Below are positions 21,865 through 32,500 of a stretch of 64,000 bases of DNA, in pieces; within the stretch, counting starts at the first letter, position 1, and each line of letters begins with the position of its first letter. The position numbers were made by a program, and so were the translations under genes. The notes under the pieces were generated by a model. The model worked only from the letters and a program-made list of their open reading frames with translations. It was not told the origin of the DNA and searched no databases. Origin of the DNA: Hemileia vastatrix (taxonomy: Eukaryota > Basidiomycota > Pucciniomycetes > Pucciniales > Zaghouaniaceae); the NCBI GenBank assembly GCA_030280995.1, contig JASXTE010000017.1, positions 22,188,998 to 22,252,997 on the forward strand, written 5' to 3'.

Positions 21865-22926
21865 TTAGTGTGTTTCATATAATTTTTCTAACTCACAAAA
21901 TTTGTTTGAAAGGTCATTATATTTATTACTCAATGAATCATATTTAAGAGTTAGAGACAAATGTTCTTTCTCTAATTCTTTATTACGTGTTGCTAATTGA
22001 GAAATGTTCAATGTTAAGGATGAAATTGTATCACTAGTGAGCTTAACTGTCTGTTCCTCACAATCAGTCATTCTATTCCACAATGCTGAAACAATTATAT
22101 GGACAGTTGGATTATTGTTAAAATATTCCATGTCCTCCTTTTCAATTCTCTCACTCTCCTGTGAAGTACTCATCTCACTAGTAGGTGGTTGCAACTGAGG
22201 ATTAACTGTATTATCATTGTATATAGTACTGTTATTATGGATAAAAGACAAGTCAGGTGTATCTACTCTAAAACCCAAATTTCTTAAATCCTCCTGTATT
22301 TTTTGTACAGATTTAACATCAATAGAATTACCTATATTGTAATTATCAGTATTATGTCTAATCTGAGAGGGTAAGTTACTTACCAAGGGATGGTTGCCAG
22401 GCCTGATTTTTGGCGCTTTTTTCCCTTGTAAGGGTGAGCTGAGGAAGTCAGATGAGGGGGTGGATCCCTGTTGCAACTGTGGCTTGTCCACTGTTGGTGA
22501 AACCAGTCCCATTTCCATTTGTCTACCAGGATTTTCTCCTGGGAGTGAGTGGACCCTCCTTGGATAGGGGGTTGCTGATTTGATTGACTGGGCTGGCCTC
22601 CCTTTAATTCTGCCATTGCCTGATTCATCTGCTGAAATCCTACCTTGCAATTGTTTTGCAACTGCTCTACTTCTTTGAACATGAGAGATTTTGATTCCTC
22701 TAGCTTCAGAACCTGTTTGGCCAGATGGGACAGTTGATCCTGAAGAGGAGGAGACGTCTTTTTGATAGTTATCTTTTTTAAGAGGGCGTCCTTTTCCTCT
22801 ATACTCATGCTTTCTGGCTGGGGGTACTGTTGTCCCTCCATGGTGATGTCCTGGAAAGTTTTTATTAGCTTTAGACCTGGTATTATAAGCAGGCTGTTCA
22901 CTTACACTATCCTGAGGAGCACTCAT
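21865..22926 (-). CDS. Family B gag N-terminal frame (unspliced)
   Basis: 353 codons from the ATG at 22926, in the same frame as pol. Residues 1-200 are Ser/Lys/Arg/Pro-rich and poorly conserved with the same region of family C. The C-terminal third is coiled-coil-like (LTSDTISSLTLNISQLATRNKELEKEH) and resembles the pre-capsid stretch of family C. The first 545 bases are read in a second frame as well (next entry). GTAAGT at 22383 with AG/GTAA 52 nt later looks like a second intron, but splicing it alone would break this frame. The TAA ending it precedes LKTESRTKLSFAQ, which matches QLSFATNNES in family C. Confidence 0.7.
   Translation of the reverse strand: MSAPQDSVSEQPAYNTRSKANKNFPGHHHGGTTVPPARKHEYRGKGRPLKKDNYQKDVSSSSGSTVPSGQTGSEARGIKISHVQRSRAVAKQLQGRISADESGNGRIKGRPAQSIKSATPYPRRVHSLPGENPGRQMEMGLVSPTVDKPQLQQGSTPSSDFLSSPLQGKKAPKIRPGNHPLVSNLPSQIRHNTDNYNIGNSIDVKSVQKIQEDLRNLGFRVDTPDLSFIHNNSTIYNDNTVNPQLQPPTSEMSTSQESERIEKEDMEYFNNNPTVHIIVSALWNRMTDCEEQTVKLTSDTISSLTLNISQLATRNKELEKEHLSLTLKYDSLSNKYNDLSNKFCELEKLYETH
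22380..22926 (-). CDS. Overlapping spliced accessory ORF of family B (coiled-coil, KWxWDW protein)
   Basis: Exon 0 is 22926-22906 (7 codons, shared ATG). The intron is 22905-22851 (55 nt; GTAAGT, GCTAATAA branch-like site, TTTCCAG). Exon 1 starts at 22850 with DITMEG and ends PW-TAA at 22380, giving about 163 residues in the frame not used by gag-pol. It has a heptad-like segment (LQDQLSHLAKQVLKLEESK), then KWKWDWFHQQW, HPYKGKKR and the terminal PW. Family C (28867) and the decayed C-like element (42432) have the same layout: phase-0 intron of 55-58 nt, D-x-x-ME after it, coiled coil, KWxWDW or KWDY, PYQGG, PW. Similarity is clearer in this frame than in the overlapping one. A role in RNA binding or assembly is a guess. 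Confidence 0.6.
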
Positions 22927-23438
22927 ATTGTTCAGAATAACAATATTTTACGTCTACAAAAGGAAAAAACTCTGTGGAATTAGTAGACAAAAGATATTAG
23001 TAATTATATTACTAATAAAAAAGCAATGGAGCTTACCCTGAATTTATATCTTTATTTATTTAAATAAAATATAAGAAAAATTCGAAAAAATCTGTTAAAA
23101 ATATAATAATAAGTTTAACTAGACCTCTATAAGGGTGAATAATTAGCTTACCAAGCTTTAGCCAAATACCAATTTAATTGGGTGTTATATTGGTGTCCAA
23201 ATACCAAGTGAAATTGGGTTTATATTGGGTACAGTTACTACTGTAAATATCTAATTTTTATGATAAAAAATTAGTACAATTATTATAAGGGTTCTTTTCC
23301 GCAATCAATGAGTTATGATGACCCACTAATATGCCGCAGACCCAAAATATTTGGTTAATTTTGAGTTGTACTAAGGTAAAAATCACGTCCCAAGGCTTAT
23401 ACTAAATAATAAGTAAAATATAAGGAAAGACCCCCAAT
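22927..23438 (-). other. Leader of recent B element with small inverted repeats
   Basis: Non-coding stretch between 5' LTR and gag. Just inside the LTR the minus strand reads ATTGGGGGTCTTTCC; family C has ATTGAGGGCTTTCC at the same spot, so this is the likely primer site, though it lacks the usual TGG start. Hairpins: three CCAA/TTGG pairs (23169-23181, 23190-23200, 23204-23217), ACAGT-TACT-ACTGT (23231-23244), and longer ones near 22998-23016 and 23251-23274. Confidence 0.55.
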
Positions 23439-24615
23439 TGTCAGTACAGTCTAGTATATAAGTATGATATAATAGTGTTATTTTATGGTCCTACTACTTA
23501 TTAATAAATGATTTAGTGATTAAACCTCAGGGGAAGACTAATAGAATAGTTATACTCAAATTAAACTCACAATACTTGGATTTAATTGCGTGCTAGTGGT
23601 GGAAAATAGAAGAATAAAATATAGTTATAGCTTTTATAAAGATAATATCAATTTATAAGGGCTTTATAATATATTTCTGAATGTTAATAATTGTAGTGTA
23701 ATGTTTGTTTGAAGTGTAGTAATTGAATGATGATAATAAACCGTCAAAATCCCTCCTTACTTATACCCAAATCCACTGGAGTGCACAGACCTTCAATCCA
23801 GATGATGTCACTGCTATCCCCGGCAATTACAGCACTGTGAGGGCCCATCACCTCCCCATGGCGTCCACTTCAAGCAGTTTCAACACCCAGACCTCCAGTA
23901 AGGACCCTCCATCACTATTAATAATAACACAGAGCCATACCATAAATAGAAATCCCAGATAAAAGCGGATACCATAAAGAAACAGGTAAAATAAAAGATC
24001 AAAAAGAGATTTAATGAAACTAAAAGCATATAAAGGAAACAAATAAAATGTCCAAGCCCCCAATAACATCCCCAAGCATCCACATTAACCCAAAAACATA
24101 TTTCCAACCCATAAATCCGTGAATAACCATCCAAGGAAGTAATTTTAGTTGTCCAAACTGGGTGTATGCGCCTGATATAGGTGTCTATGCTTCTGTAGGC
24201 GTTGTGAGTCCACTGATTTCGTCCATATGACCTAAAATAAGCAGAAAAACAAAGGTTATAGGCTATTAAGGGGCTAAAACCCACTTATATACCTAAATAT
24301 ACATAATATACTGCATATTTCACTGAATATGAGATTTATGTATACATATAAGCTTATGTATGTCAATAATTACTTCATATCACTTAAGATAAGTATATTA
24401 TGACTCCATTAACACCTTAATAAATATTATTAGGCCATGGATAAGCTATTTAAACTATTATAAATTATATAATAGAATAATAATTATATATATATATCAT
24501 AAAATAATATATATTATTATTTAAACCTTATTTTTAAGATATAAGCTTAATCTAGTTAAGGTTATCTTATTTTAAGCATAAGAAATACTCAGTCCTAAGG
24601 ATATTTAGGCTGACA
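23439..24615 (-). repeat. 5' LTR of recent B element
   Basis: 1177 bp, same length and essentially the same sequence as 15768-16944. Followed at 24616 by GGAGT, the target duplication. Confidence 0.92.
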
Positions 24616-27016
24616 GGAGTTATGACTCTTATTCTCTTCTATTGGAAAACCTGTTAGAAATTACATATTAACTATTTCCCATGGAGCTTTTGGCTGCTCA
24701 ATTTTTTGTAACAAAATAGCTTTTTTGCCTGTCAATCTATTAGATTTATGACAAGAATCACATGTCTCAACATATTTTTGAACATTATCAGACATATTAA
24801 TCCACCAAGCTATATTTTTACCATGTTAAATGATTTATAGAAGTTAAAATGACCTGCTAATATATCATCATGGAATATACTTAACATTAACTCATTTATT
24901 GAAGAGGGAATCACAATTAAATTACTTAATTTTTTCCTGTAATATATAAGACCATCCTCAATGGAAAATTTTTCTTTTTATGATTCTTCCCCAAATTTTT
25001 TAGTAATGTTTTATTAAAACACTAATTGAAGCATTAGATAGATCATTTAATATTGTAGTAAGTTTACTCAAGTCAGAATCTGAAGCATAATTAGCAAGAA
25101 TTGATTGCATAAATTCATCAGTAAGATGTACAATATAAATGCCATAAATGTTAATAATCTTTGTTTCAGGAACTTAAGCAGCATTATCATCATTATTATG
25201 TAGAGTTACTCTAGATGAAAGATCTACATTAGAGGGTAAAGCTCTTGATTTTTGTGTAATAGTCATCTGCCCTCTTTATTTTTGTACAGTTAATCGCCAA
25301 CTAAACATGCCTATTAGGGGTTTTCATGTTTCAGAGTGACTTTACCGCACTACAGTCAGTTAATAACTCAAATTTTTGGTCTTCAAGGTAATAATGTAGC
25401 TTCTCAAGAGCCCATACTACTTCCAAGCATTCAAGTTGAGTAGTACCATATTTCAATTCACTACTTCTTAGAGTACGTGAAATATAAAAAATTACTACTT
25501 CTGACATTTTTCCTTCAATAAGTTGTTTTGATGCAAGGAAGCACCCAAACCAATAAAACTTGCATCAGTATACAATAAAAAAGGTAATTGGAAGTCTGGT
25601 AATCCCAAGATAAGGTCTGTCATTAATCATTCCTGAAGCATATCAAAGCCTGTTATCTTTCATTGTTCAAAATGAAAGCTTTAGATTTCTTTATCAGTAT
25701 TGTCAATGGTGCAGAAATTAATTTCTATTTCTTTATATATTGTCTTTAGTAACCACAAATAACTAAAAAATATTTAAATCCTTTAAATTTTGAATTATTC
25801 CAATATTCATGATTTCAGTCACCTTATTTTGGTCTACACATATTTGTAAGCCAGATAAAATATGACAAAGCACTTTTAAAGACTCAAATCCAAATTTAAA
25901 TTTTTTCAATGCAAGGTTCATTTTTATTTCATCCATCTTCTGAAGCGCTTTCTTTAAATGGATTAAGTGTTCATCATATGTCTTAGGGAACACTATGATG
26001 TCATCAATGTATACCATTAACCATCCTTCAATCATTTCATTATTGAATTTTATATCCATTAACTTCTGAAATACTATAGAATTTTTTGGTCTAAATGGCA
26101 TCCTGAAATATTCATAAATTTCTATATTTTTTGTTATCAACAAAAGGTTCTGTGAGTTCTTTTTGACAGGAATTTGATGGTATCCCTTATTTCCATCTAG
26201 GAAACTTATGTATTTAGAACCTTTAAGGGTAGAATTTATAAAGGCAATCATTGGCAAGGGGTAAATATCATCTACTTTAAATTTATTTAATTCTCTTAAG
26301 TCACTTCACAGTCCTGGTTAATCTTTTTCATAAGAAATAAGAACTGGTGATATCACACAATATTTTGGTGTAGTTTCAACATTTTTAATAATGTTCATGT
26401 TTAACAACATTTTAATATTATCCTCAATGTCTTTTCTCTTCATTGGTGAAGCAGGGTATGTTTTATTTTTAAGACTAGAAGGAATATTATCCATATCACA
26501 GGTTAAACTAATCTTCATTTCATGATCTTTTAAAAGGCCAAGTTCATTTGTACCATGTGCAAAAGCCATTGGGAATGCTTTAATTAAGTCCAAAATTTTT
26601 TTTTCTCAGCTTCAATTATCTGAGTGCCAAATGATGCTTTTGAAATTTCTGTTTCCAGAAGTTCCATCTCATTGGATTCTCTTCCTTTGCATAGAATATT
26701 TGTTACTGACTCAATGTGTAAGACTGTGTTAAAAGAATTTATTTTAAATTTCCTTTTACCATTCATGCCAATTGTAAAATTGTTACTAGAAGGGTTTAAT
26801 TTCACACCAAACTTAGTCAGAATATCATTTCCAATGATAAAACAGTTACTACAGTTAGTATTATCCATTAATACAAATTCACAAGTTACTCTTACATAAC
26901 CATGTTGATGTTTAAAAAAAGAAGCAGCTTTTGTATCTACCAAAAGGGATGTAGTACTGATCCAAAACCTCTCCAATTTTTACTTTTAAGGGGTTCAAGC
27001 TTTTACTTACAAATAC
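24616..27016 (-). pseudogene. Old B element, integrase to protease region
   Basis: Continues the old B copy after the recent insertion. Minus strand: integrase zinc region (near 24720-24890), RNase H (near 25330-25600), RT with YIDDIIVFPK (near 25985-26020), Gag-Pol linker, and protease C-terminal part (near 26600-26980). Frames are broken repeatedly (fragments at 25763-26257, 26318-26593, 26584-26976). It is cut at 27016 by the family C LTR and resumes at 35728. Confidence 0.92.
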
Positions 27017-27819
27017 TTTCAGCCAGGCTACTAGACTTACCCAGTGAAATAATTAATTATTTACTGGATGAAGCCGCACCTTATCATTTTAATTATTTAA
27101 TTATAAATTAGTTACATTAAAATTACTTATAATAAATTAACTAATTACAGAATGATAAAATTAAATGAATAATTAAAATTAAATATAAAATTGTCCCTTA
27201 TATTTTTTCTCTAACACCGTGCTCATTTTACAGGTTGGAAGAAATAAAGATTTATATTAAAAAATAAATTTTAAATTAAAATAAGATTTTACTATTCAAA
27301 TAATATTAAATATATACAAAAACTCAAATTTCTTATTTAGAATTGACTTCTACAGTAAATATTAAATAAATTGATGTATTTCTGACATACTCTGTAAATA
27401 CATCTTTTTGATGCCTTCTTTTTAGAACAACTTTATTATTTGAAAATACTCCTTCTGGAATATTCTTTTTCTCTCTTTCTCATACTACTGTTTCAGAATT
27501 TGATTGCCGTGCTTTGTCCCTCCTTTGCCTATATAAGGCCTCTCTTTTGGTTGTTTTTTATTCATTCCTTTACAAACTTACTTTATTATTACTATTTACA
27601 ACACAATACTTATTTTTATATCTCATATCATTAGTAGTTACAAGAGCGTAATTCTAATCAATAACTTATAACAATATTTAAACCCTACCTCTTATATTTG
27701 AGTAACAAATCACTTAGATTAAGAAATACGTACCAAATTTTTGAGAGTTTATTTAAAATCCTTAAAATCCTCATAGAAACTTCATACCAAATCTTCTAGA
27801 CCAAAAGTGTACCTTGACA
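27017..27819 (+). repeat. 5' LTR of family C element
   Basis: TTTCAGCCAGG (expected TGTCAG, second base changed) ... CTTGACA. TATA box in GCCTATATAAGGCC near 27527. An ORF of 64 codons (27440-27634) is the same in both LTRs and has no features beyond hydrophobicity. Confidence 0.88.
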
Positions 27820-27960
27820 ATTGAGGGCTTTCCAAATTATCAACGGCGCAACGATATTTGAGGCGTAATCAAGGGGACCATCTGTGTGCGAAGTACCTGT
27901 AAAGGACGAGAAAGCGAGAAAACGACAAATGTCATACGTCATGTGACAAAAATTTTTGCT

Positions 27961-28015
27961 GTGAACGGGAATCGAACCCCGCTCCAAAAATTAAGTTCAT
28001 ATACTGACTAAACGT
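27961..28015 (-). other. tRNA-like B-box / T-arm fragment
   Basis: The minus strand has GGTTCGATTCC (27968-27978), a perfect RNA polymerase III B box, and about 25 bp upstream TTTAGTCAGTATATGAAC, resembling a D arm / A box with one base missing. The distance is too short for an anticodon arm plus variable loop, and no acceptor stem pairs. It may be a decayed tRNA, a SINE head or chance. Confidence 0.35.
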
Positions 28016-28191
28016 CGTATATATCGTGGTAATTATTGTTATTACTATTTGTGGGTTACTCTTCACTCTTCATTTGCTACGTATTTCCTTTTACTCAGCA
28101 CTCTATAAGTGGCATTAATTTGCTCATTTTTCAGGGGGAGGTGTCTACTAATTGGACTTTATTTTTATTATTATATTTTTTTTTATTTTTC

Positions 28192-28772
28192 CTGGTAGAC
28201 CATAATAGAGCAATAAGTGTTCTTAGTCCCAGAGGTAATAAATTAATTATATTTTAATATTATTTATTATAATTTTTCAGTTGACATTTGTCCTGATTAA
28301 TTTAATTGTTCCAGTTGAAAAATTGTCCTGACAATAATATTTTTAATTAATATATATTTAATATTTAATTACTTCAGTTAACTTTGACTCCTGGTAATTC
28401 AATAAATATTTTAATTAATAAAACTCACATTTAATTATTTCAGTTGACATTAAGTCCTGGTAATTAAGTGATCAAGCTTAATAAAATTTTAAATAAAAAT
28501 TTATATTTAATTACTTCAGTTGACATTAAGTCCTGGTAGTTAAGTTATCAGTTTAATAAAATTTTGTGAAATTAATAAAGTTTCATATTTGATTACTTCA
28601 GTTGACAATAAGTCCTGGTAATAAATTAGTTGATTTAAATCCTGAAAATAAATAATTAAAAATTATTAATAAAAATTCTAATTTATTTCTACAGTTGATT
28701 ATATTATAATCCTGGTTTTAAATTTTTTTTTCTATTAATTAATTAATTTTATTTAAGTTGATTTTCATCCTG
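28192..28772 (+). repeat. Array of about ten small hairpins
   Basis: Units at 28192-28232, 28278-28295, 28312-28330, 28375-28393, 28441-28459, 28517-28535, 28599-28617, 28627-28644, 28692-28714 and 28755-28772. The core is CAGTTGACATTAAGTCCTG: outer pair CAG/CTG, two bulged T, inner pair GAC/GTC, short loop. Several units switch to GAT/ATC, and the first uses CTGG/CCAG. Flanks are AT-rich and not conserved. Confidence 0.7.
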
Positions 28773-28866
28773 AAAATTTTTTTTATTTATTATTTTTTTT
28801 TTTAAATCAAAAATAAAGACTAATTAATCTTATTGTCTCTTTTCTTCATTTCAGTAGAATCTTAAA

Positions 28867-29566
28867 ATGACTGACCAAAGTGGCTCTGATGCACGTGAAG
28901 AAGAACTAGACTTAATTGATTATGATGAGCCTACTTTAGTAAGTTCTCCTTTAACAAGAAGAGTTTCTCAAAATAATAAATCCTTGCCCCAAACAGGATG
29001 TAGAGATGGAAGAAGTAGAAATCCTAGTGGACACAACTCAGGATCAGAAGCCTATGATAAACCCACCAGAAGAGTTTCCAAAAGGCTTCAGGATAAAAAA
29101 GATGCCATTGTCTCAGCAGGTAAAGAATCTGTCTACTCACATAAAGGAGTTAAGGACAGAAAGCTTGAGATTAAAGGTAAGGGTAGATGCTTTGGAAGAA
29201 AAGGTGAGAAGAACAGATACTTTTCTCCAAGAGAAGAAGAAATCTCTTCCTCCCAGGGATCAACAACAATTGGCTCCCATGTCCCAAGAGAAGGTGGAAG
29301 TGTCCAAGTGGCAGTGGGACTGGCTAAACACTCAGTGGGACTACCTGGCTCAAAACCAGCATCAGTTACCTCAGGCAGGTCCATCAAGGCCCAACCAGGT
29401 CAACCCCACTCCTCCCCACCCTTATCAAGGAGGCGAAAGAAGAAGGAAGCCCAATATGGTGATACCCAGCAAACCCTGGTACGTCCCTCTATTGATTCTC
29501 AAGTGCCTTTTATTGTGGCTTACTCTGTTCCTTCAGGTAAATCAGGAAGGGAGGATGAAACTTTGA
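28867..29566 (+). CDS. Overlapping spliced accessory ORF of family C
   Basis: Exon 0 is 28867-28938 (24 codons), the intron is 28939-28996 (58 nt; GTAAGT, CTTTAAC branch-like, AAACAG), and exon 1 starts at 28997 with DVEMEEVEILV. The second frame then runs through a coiled coil (LSQQVKNLSTHIKELRTESLRLK), KWQWDWLNTQW and HPYQGGERRRK to PW at 29477. Unspliced it continues to 29566. If GT at 29479 joins AG at 29536 the frame stops directly after W, as in family B. Product about 185 residues. It overlaps the gag-pol frame for 480 bases. The match to the B protein in this frame is the main support; the function is unknown. Confidence 0.6.
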
Positions 29567-32500
29567 GACCTATAGAGGCTGGGAGTAGTAGACAAATCAC
29601 TCATGTATTAAATCCTTTACTTTTAATTGCTACCTCAATGATTAATCCTGATATGGCTGTGATTGATGAAACTCTTGACCCTGAGTTCTATGAGAATCTG
29701 GAAAGTTACTCAGTTTCCTTATTGAGAAACACTCCAGATGTAGCAAGAATTAATGATGAGCACTTGAGAGATATTATTGCCAAGCAAAATCATATAATGA
29801 ACAATATGCAATTGACTCAGAGATATAATAGTTTGTTAACTGATCAGGGTTATCAAGCATTAAGAAGTGAATCACAGAGAGTCTCTGATGAATTGTCTCA
29901 TTACAAAGTAACCCATGAAAAGAAAGTTGCTTTATGGAAAAATATAAAAAATGATTTGTCTAAACTAAAAGATACTGTATCTGCCTGTTGCCAGGAGGTA
30001 GAGATAGATAAGATAAATCTGAAAAGATTGAATGACCATTTGTCATCTTTTCAAAATAAAAATCAGTTATCTTTTGCAACTAACAATGAGAGTTTATCTA
30101 GTCTTCCAAGAATGAAAACAAGACTAACAACCATTGAAGAAAAATTGAACTCATTGTTAAATGACCAAAAATATTCTGAAATTTCTGTGAAGGAACATAT
30201 AGTGCAGGATGCTCAAATAGTACCTGTGGCTAGTTCATCTAAAGTAAAAATAGCTCCAGAAATACCTGTTGATAACACTGAGTTTCCATCAAAAACTGAT
30301 GATGCACCAGGATCTGCAACAGAAGGATTAAACAATGAGATTTCAGCACAATTAGAGAAATTACAGCTGATTCTTACTCAGAAACAAGCTAGTACTAAGG
30401 AGACTCCTTCAAATCAAAAGAATTGGCCAAAACTTGACCAGTACCCAACATTTGATTGTGATTCTTCCTCTGATTGGCAACAATTTATTTGCAGAATTGA
30501 TAACTTAAAAAATTCTTACAAACTCCCAGATGAGGAAAATGTGTCCAAGTTAATTTCTTTGTTCACTAATGTTGCCCTGATGTGGTATGAATCTGTTCTC
30601 CTGGATGGGAATGACTACTCATGGGAGGATTGGAAGAAATTAATTAAAGCACAATTTGGTGGCTCCAAGTTCAGAATGGCTCAACAAAGGCAGTATGAGG
30701 AAACTAGATATAGCTCTTCTACTGATAAACCTATTGAGTTTTTAATGAAACTTGTAAAACTCTTAAGGGCAATGGACCCAAATATGGAGGTTGATTTATG
30801 GAAGGACAGGATCCTCAATAAATTACCAATGTCTCTGAGAGACTTGATAGTGGCTAGGACTGAGTTCTCCAAAGAACCCTCTTCTTTCATTAATACTTTC
30901 AATGAGATACTTCTAAACAATAAGTATGATGCCAGAAGATTCATTCCTAGGACCCCTTTGGAGAAACCCTCCACTTACCAACAGAAACCTCTGGAAAAAG
31001 TTGGTAAACCTTCTGCCCCTGTTGCACCAAAGAAGTATGCAACAAACACTTGCTTCAAGTGCAACAAGCCTTGGCAGAAAGGCCATGTTTGTGACAAGAA
31101 GATAAATCTTTTAGAACAAACAGAGGAACATGCTGATGACACAGTGGTACTGGATGATACATCAAGTGATTGTGCCAGCAATATTTCATATGAATCTCAA
31201 CAAGAAATCTTGATGCTGGAAGAGGATATCCATTATTTAAATACTATTGAAATTGATAATAATGATTTATCTACAGTTGAAGATGCTGAGATCATAAAGA
31301 ACATTGAGGATAGCTCAATTATTATTGCCCCTCTTAAGGCACCAGTCTTGATCAATGGAACCAGCATTGAAGTTGTTCTGGATTCTGGAGCTGGAGGAAG
31401 TGTAGTTTCTGAAAGAGCACTTGCTTCAGTGGATCAAGACTATAAATCAAAACTGATGCCTATCATTTCTGAAAATTGGAGAGGTTATGGCTCTGTTTTG
31501 TCCCCCATTGGTAAATACAAAGCCACAGTGTTTTTTAAATATAACCATGGTTTTGTAAGAGCTATTTGTGATTTTGTTGTCATGAAAAATGATAACTTGA
31601 GCAATTGGTTTATTGTAGGGAATGATATTTTAACCAAGTATGGCATAAAATTGGATCCTTCAAACCAATGTTTCACAATGGGGATGAATGGGAAGAGAAA
31701 ATTTAAGATTTCCTCCCCTAAAAAATTAGTAAAACCAGAATTGAACACATGTAATTCTGTGGTTCAATATAAAGGAAGAACTACAAAGGAAATGCATGCC
31801 CTTATGTCTGAAATTGACAATGCTTCTTTTGGAGAACAAATTTCTGGTGAGGATAAAGATTCCATCATTAACTTGATAAAATCTTTTCCTATGGCCTTTG
31901 CTCACGGGTCACATGAACTGGGATTAGTTAAAGAGGAAATGAAACTTTCATTGTCTTGCCAATTAACTGATATACCACCTAGTTTAAAGAAGAAGCCTTA
32001 TCCTGCTTCTCCCACAAAGAGAAAAGATATTGAAGACAATATCTCTACCCTTTTAAAAATGAATATTATTGAAAAGGTAGTTGAAACACCTAAACATTGT
32101 GTTATCTCACCTGTCCTAATTTCTTATGAGAAAGATAAAGCCAGGTTATGTGGTGATTATAGAGCACTAAACACTTATACTGTTGATGATATCTACCCTT
32201 TACCTAGAATCAGCTCTATACATGCTACTTTACAGGGTGCTAAATATATCAGCTGTTTGGATGGTAATAAAGGATATCACCAGGTACCTGTTGAGAAAAA
32301 TTCTCAGAACTTTCTGATGATTGCCACTCATATGGGTATTTATAAGTATATTAGGATGCCATTTGGCCCTAAAAATGCCCCTTCAGTTTTCCAAAAAGTA
32401 ATGGATAACACATTCCTTCAAGAGATAATTGAAGTATGGCTGATGGTTTATATTGATGATATCATTATATTCTCAAAAACATTTGAGGACCATCTTAAAC

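Larger units (their letters stand above)
15768..24615 (-). mobile_element. Recent full-length family B Ty3/gypsy chromovirus
   Basis: 8848 bp, minus strand, bounded by 1177-bp LTRs (15768-16944 and 23439-24615) and the target duplication GGAGT (15763-15767, 24616-24620). By eye the LTRs differ at about one position (ttttaacc versus tttaaacc near 16848 and 24520), so insertion was recent. The polypurine tract is the minus strand of 16945-16956. The internal region has the leader, two-frame gag start and gag-pol. It landed in an older copy of its own family in the same orientation. The one visible defect is an in-frame TAA at 21865-21867. Confidence 0.92.
27820..28866 (+). other. Leader of family C element
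   Basis: About 1.05 kb without a gene. It holds a putative primer site (ATTGAGGGCTTTCC at 27820), a tRNA-like box on the minus strand (27961-28015) and the hairpin array at 28192-28772. A 73-codon frame at 28036 has no recognisable content. Such long structured leaders often carry packaging or translation signals; that is inference. Confidence 0.6.

Noticed and set aside
22004..22198. Plus-strand ORFs opposite gag-pol of B (also at 17690, 19179, 20111)
   Set aside because: Shadows of the coding strand; no start context or motif.
27440..27634. 64-codon ORF, repeated at 35348-35542
   Set aside because: Both copies lie in the two LTRs of one element, so identity reflects the LTR; no protein feature beyond hydrophobicity.
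27961..28035. Functional tRNA gene
   Set aside because: B box is perfect but the A-box to B-box distance is too short and no acceptor stem pairs; kept only as tRNA-like.
28192..28772. CRISPR array
   Set aside because: Units are hairpins with variable spacing and AT-rich spacers in a fungal-type retroelement leader; no cas genes.
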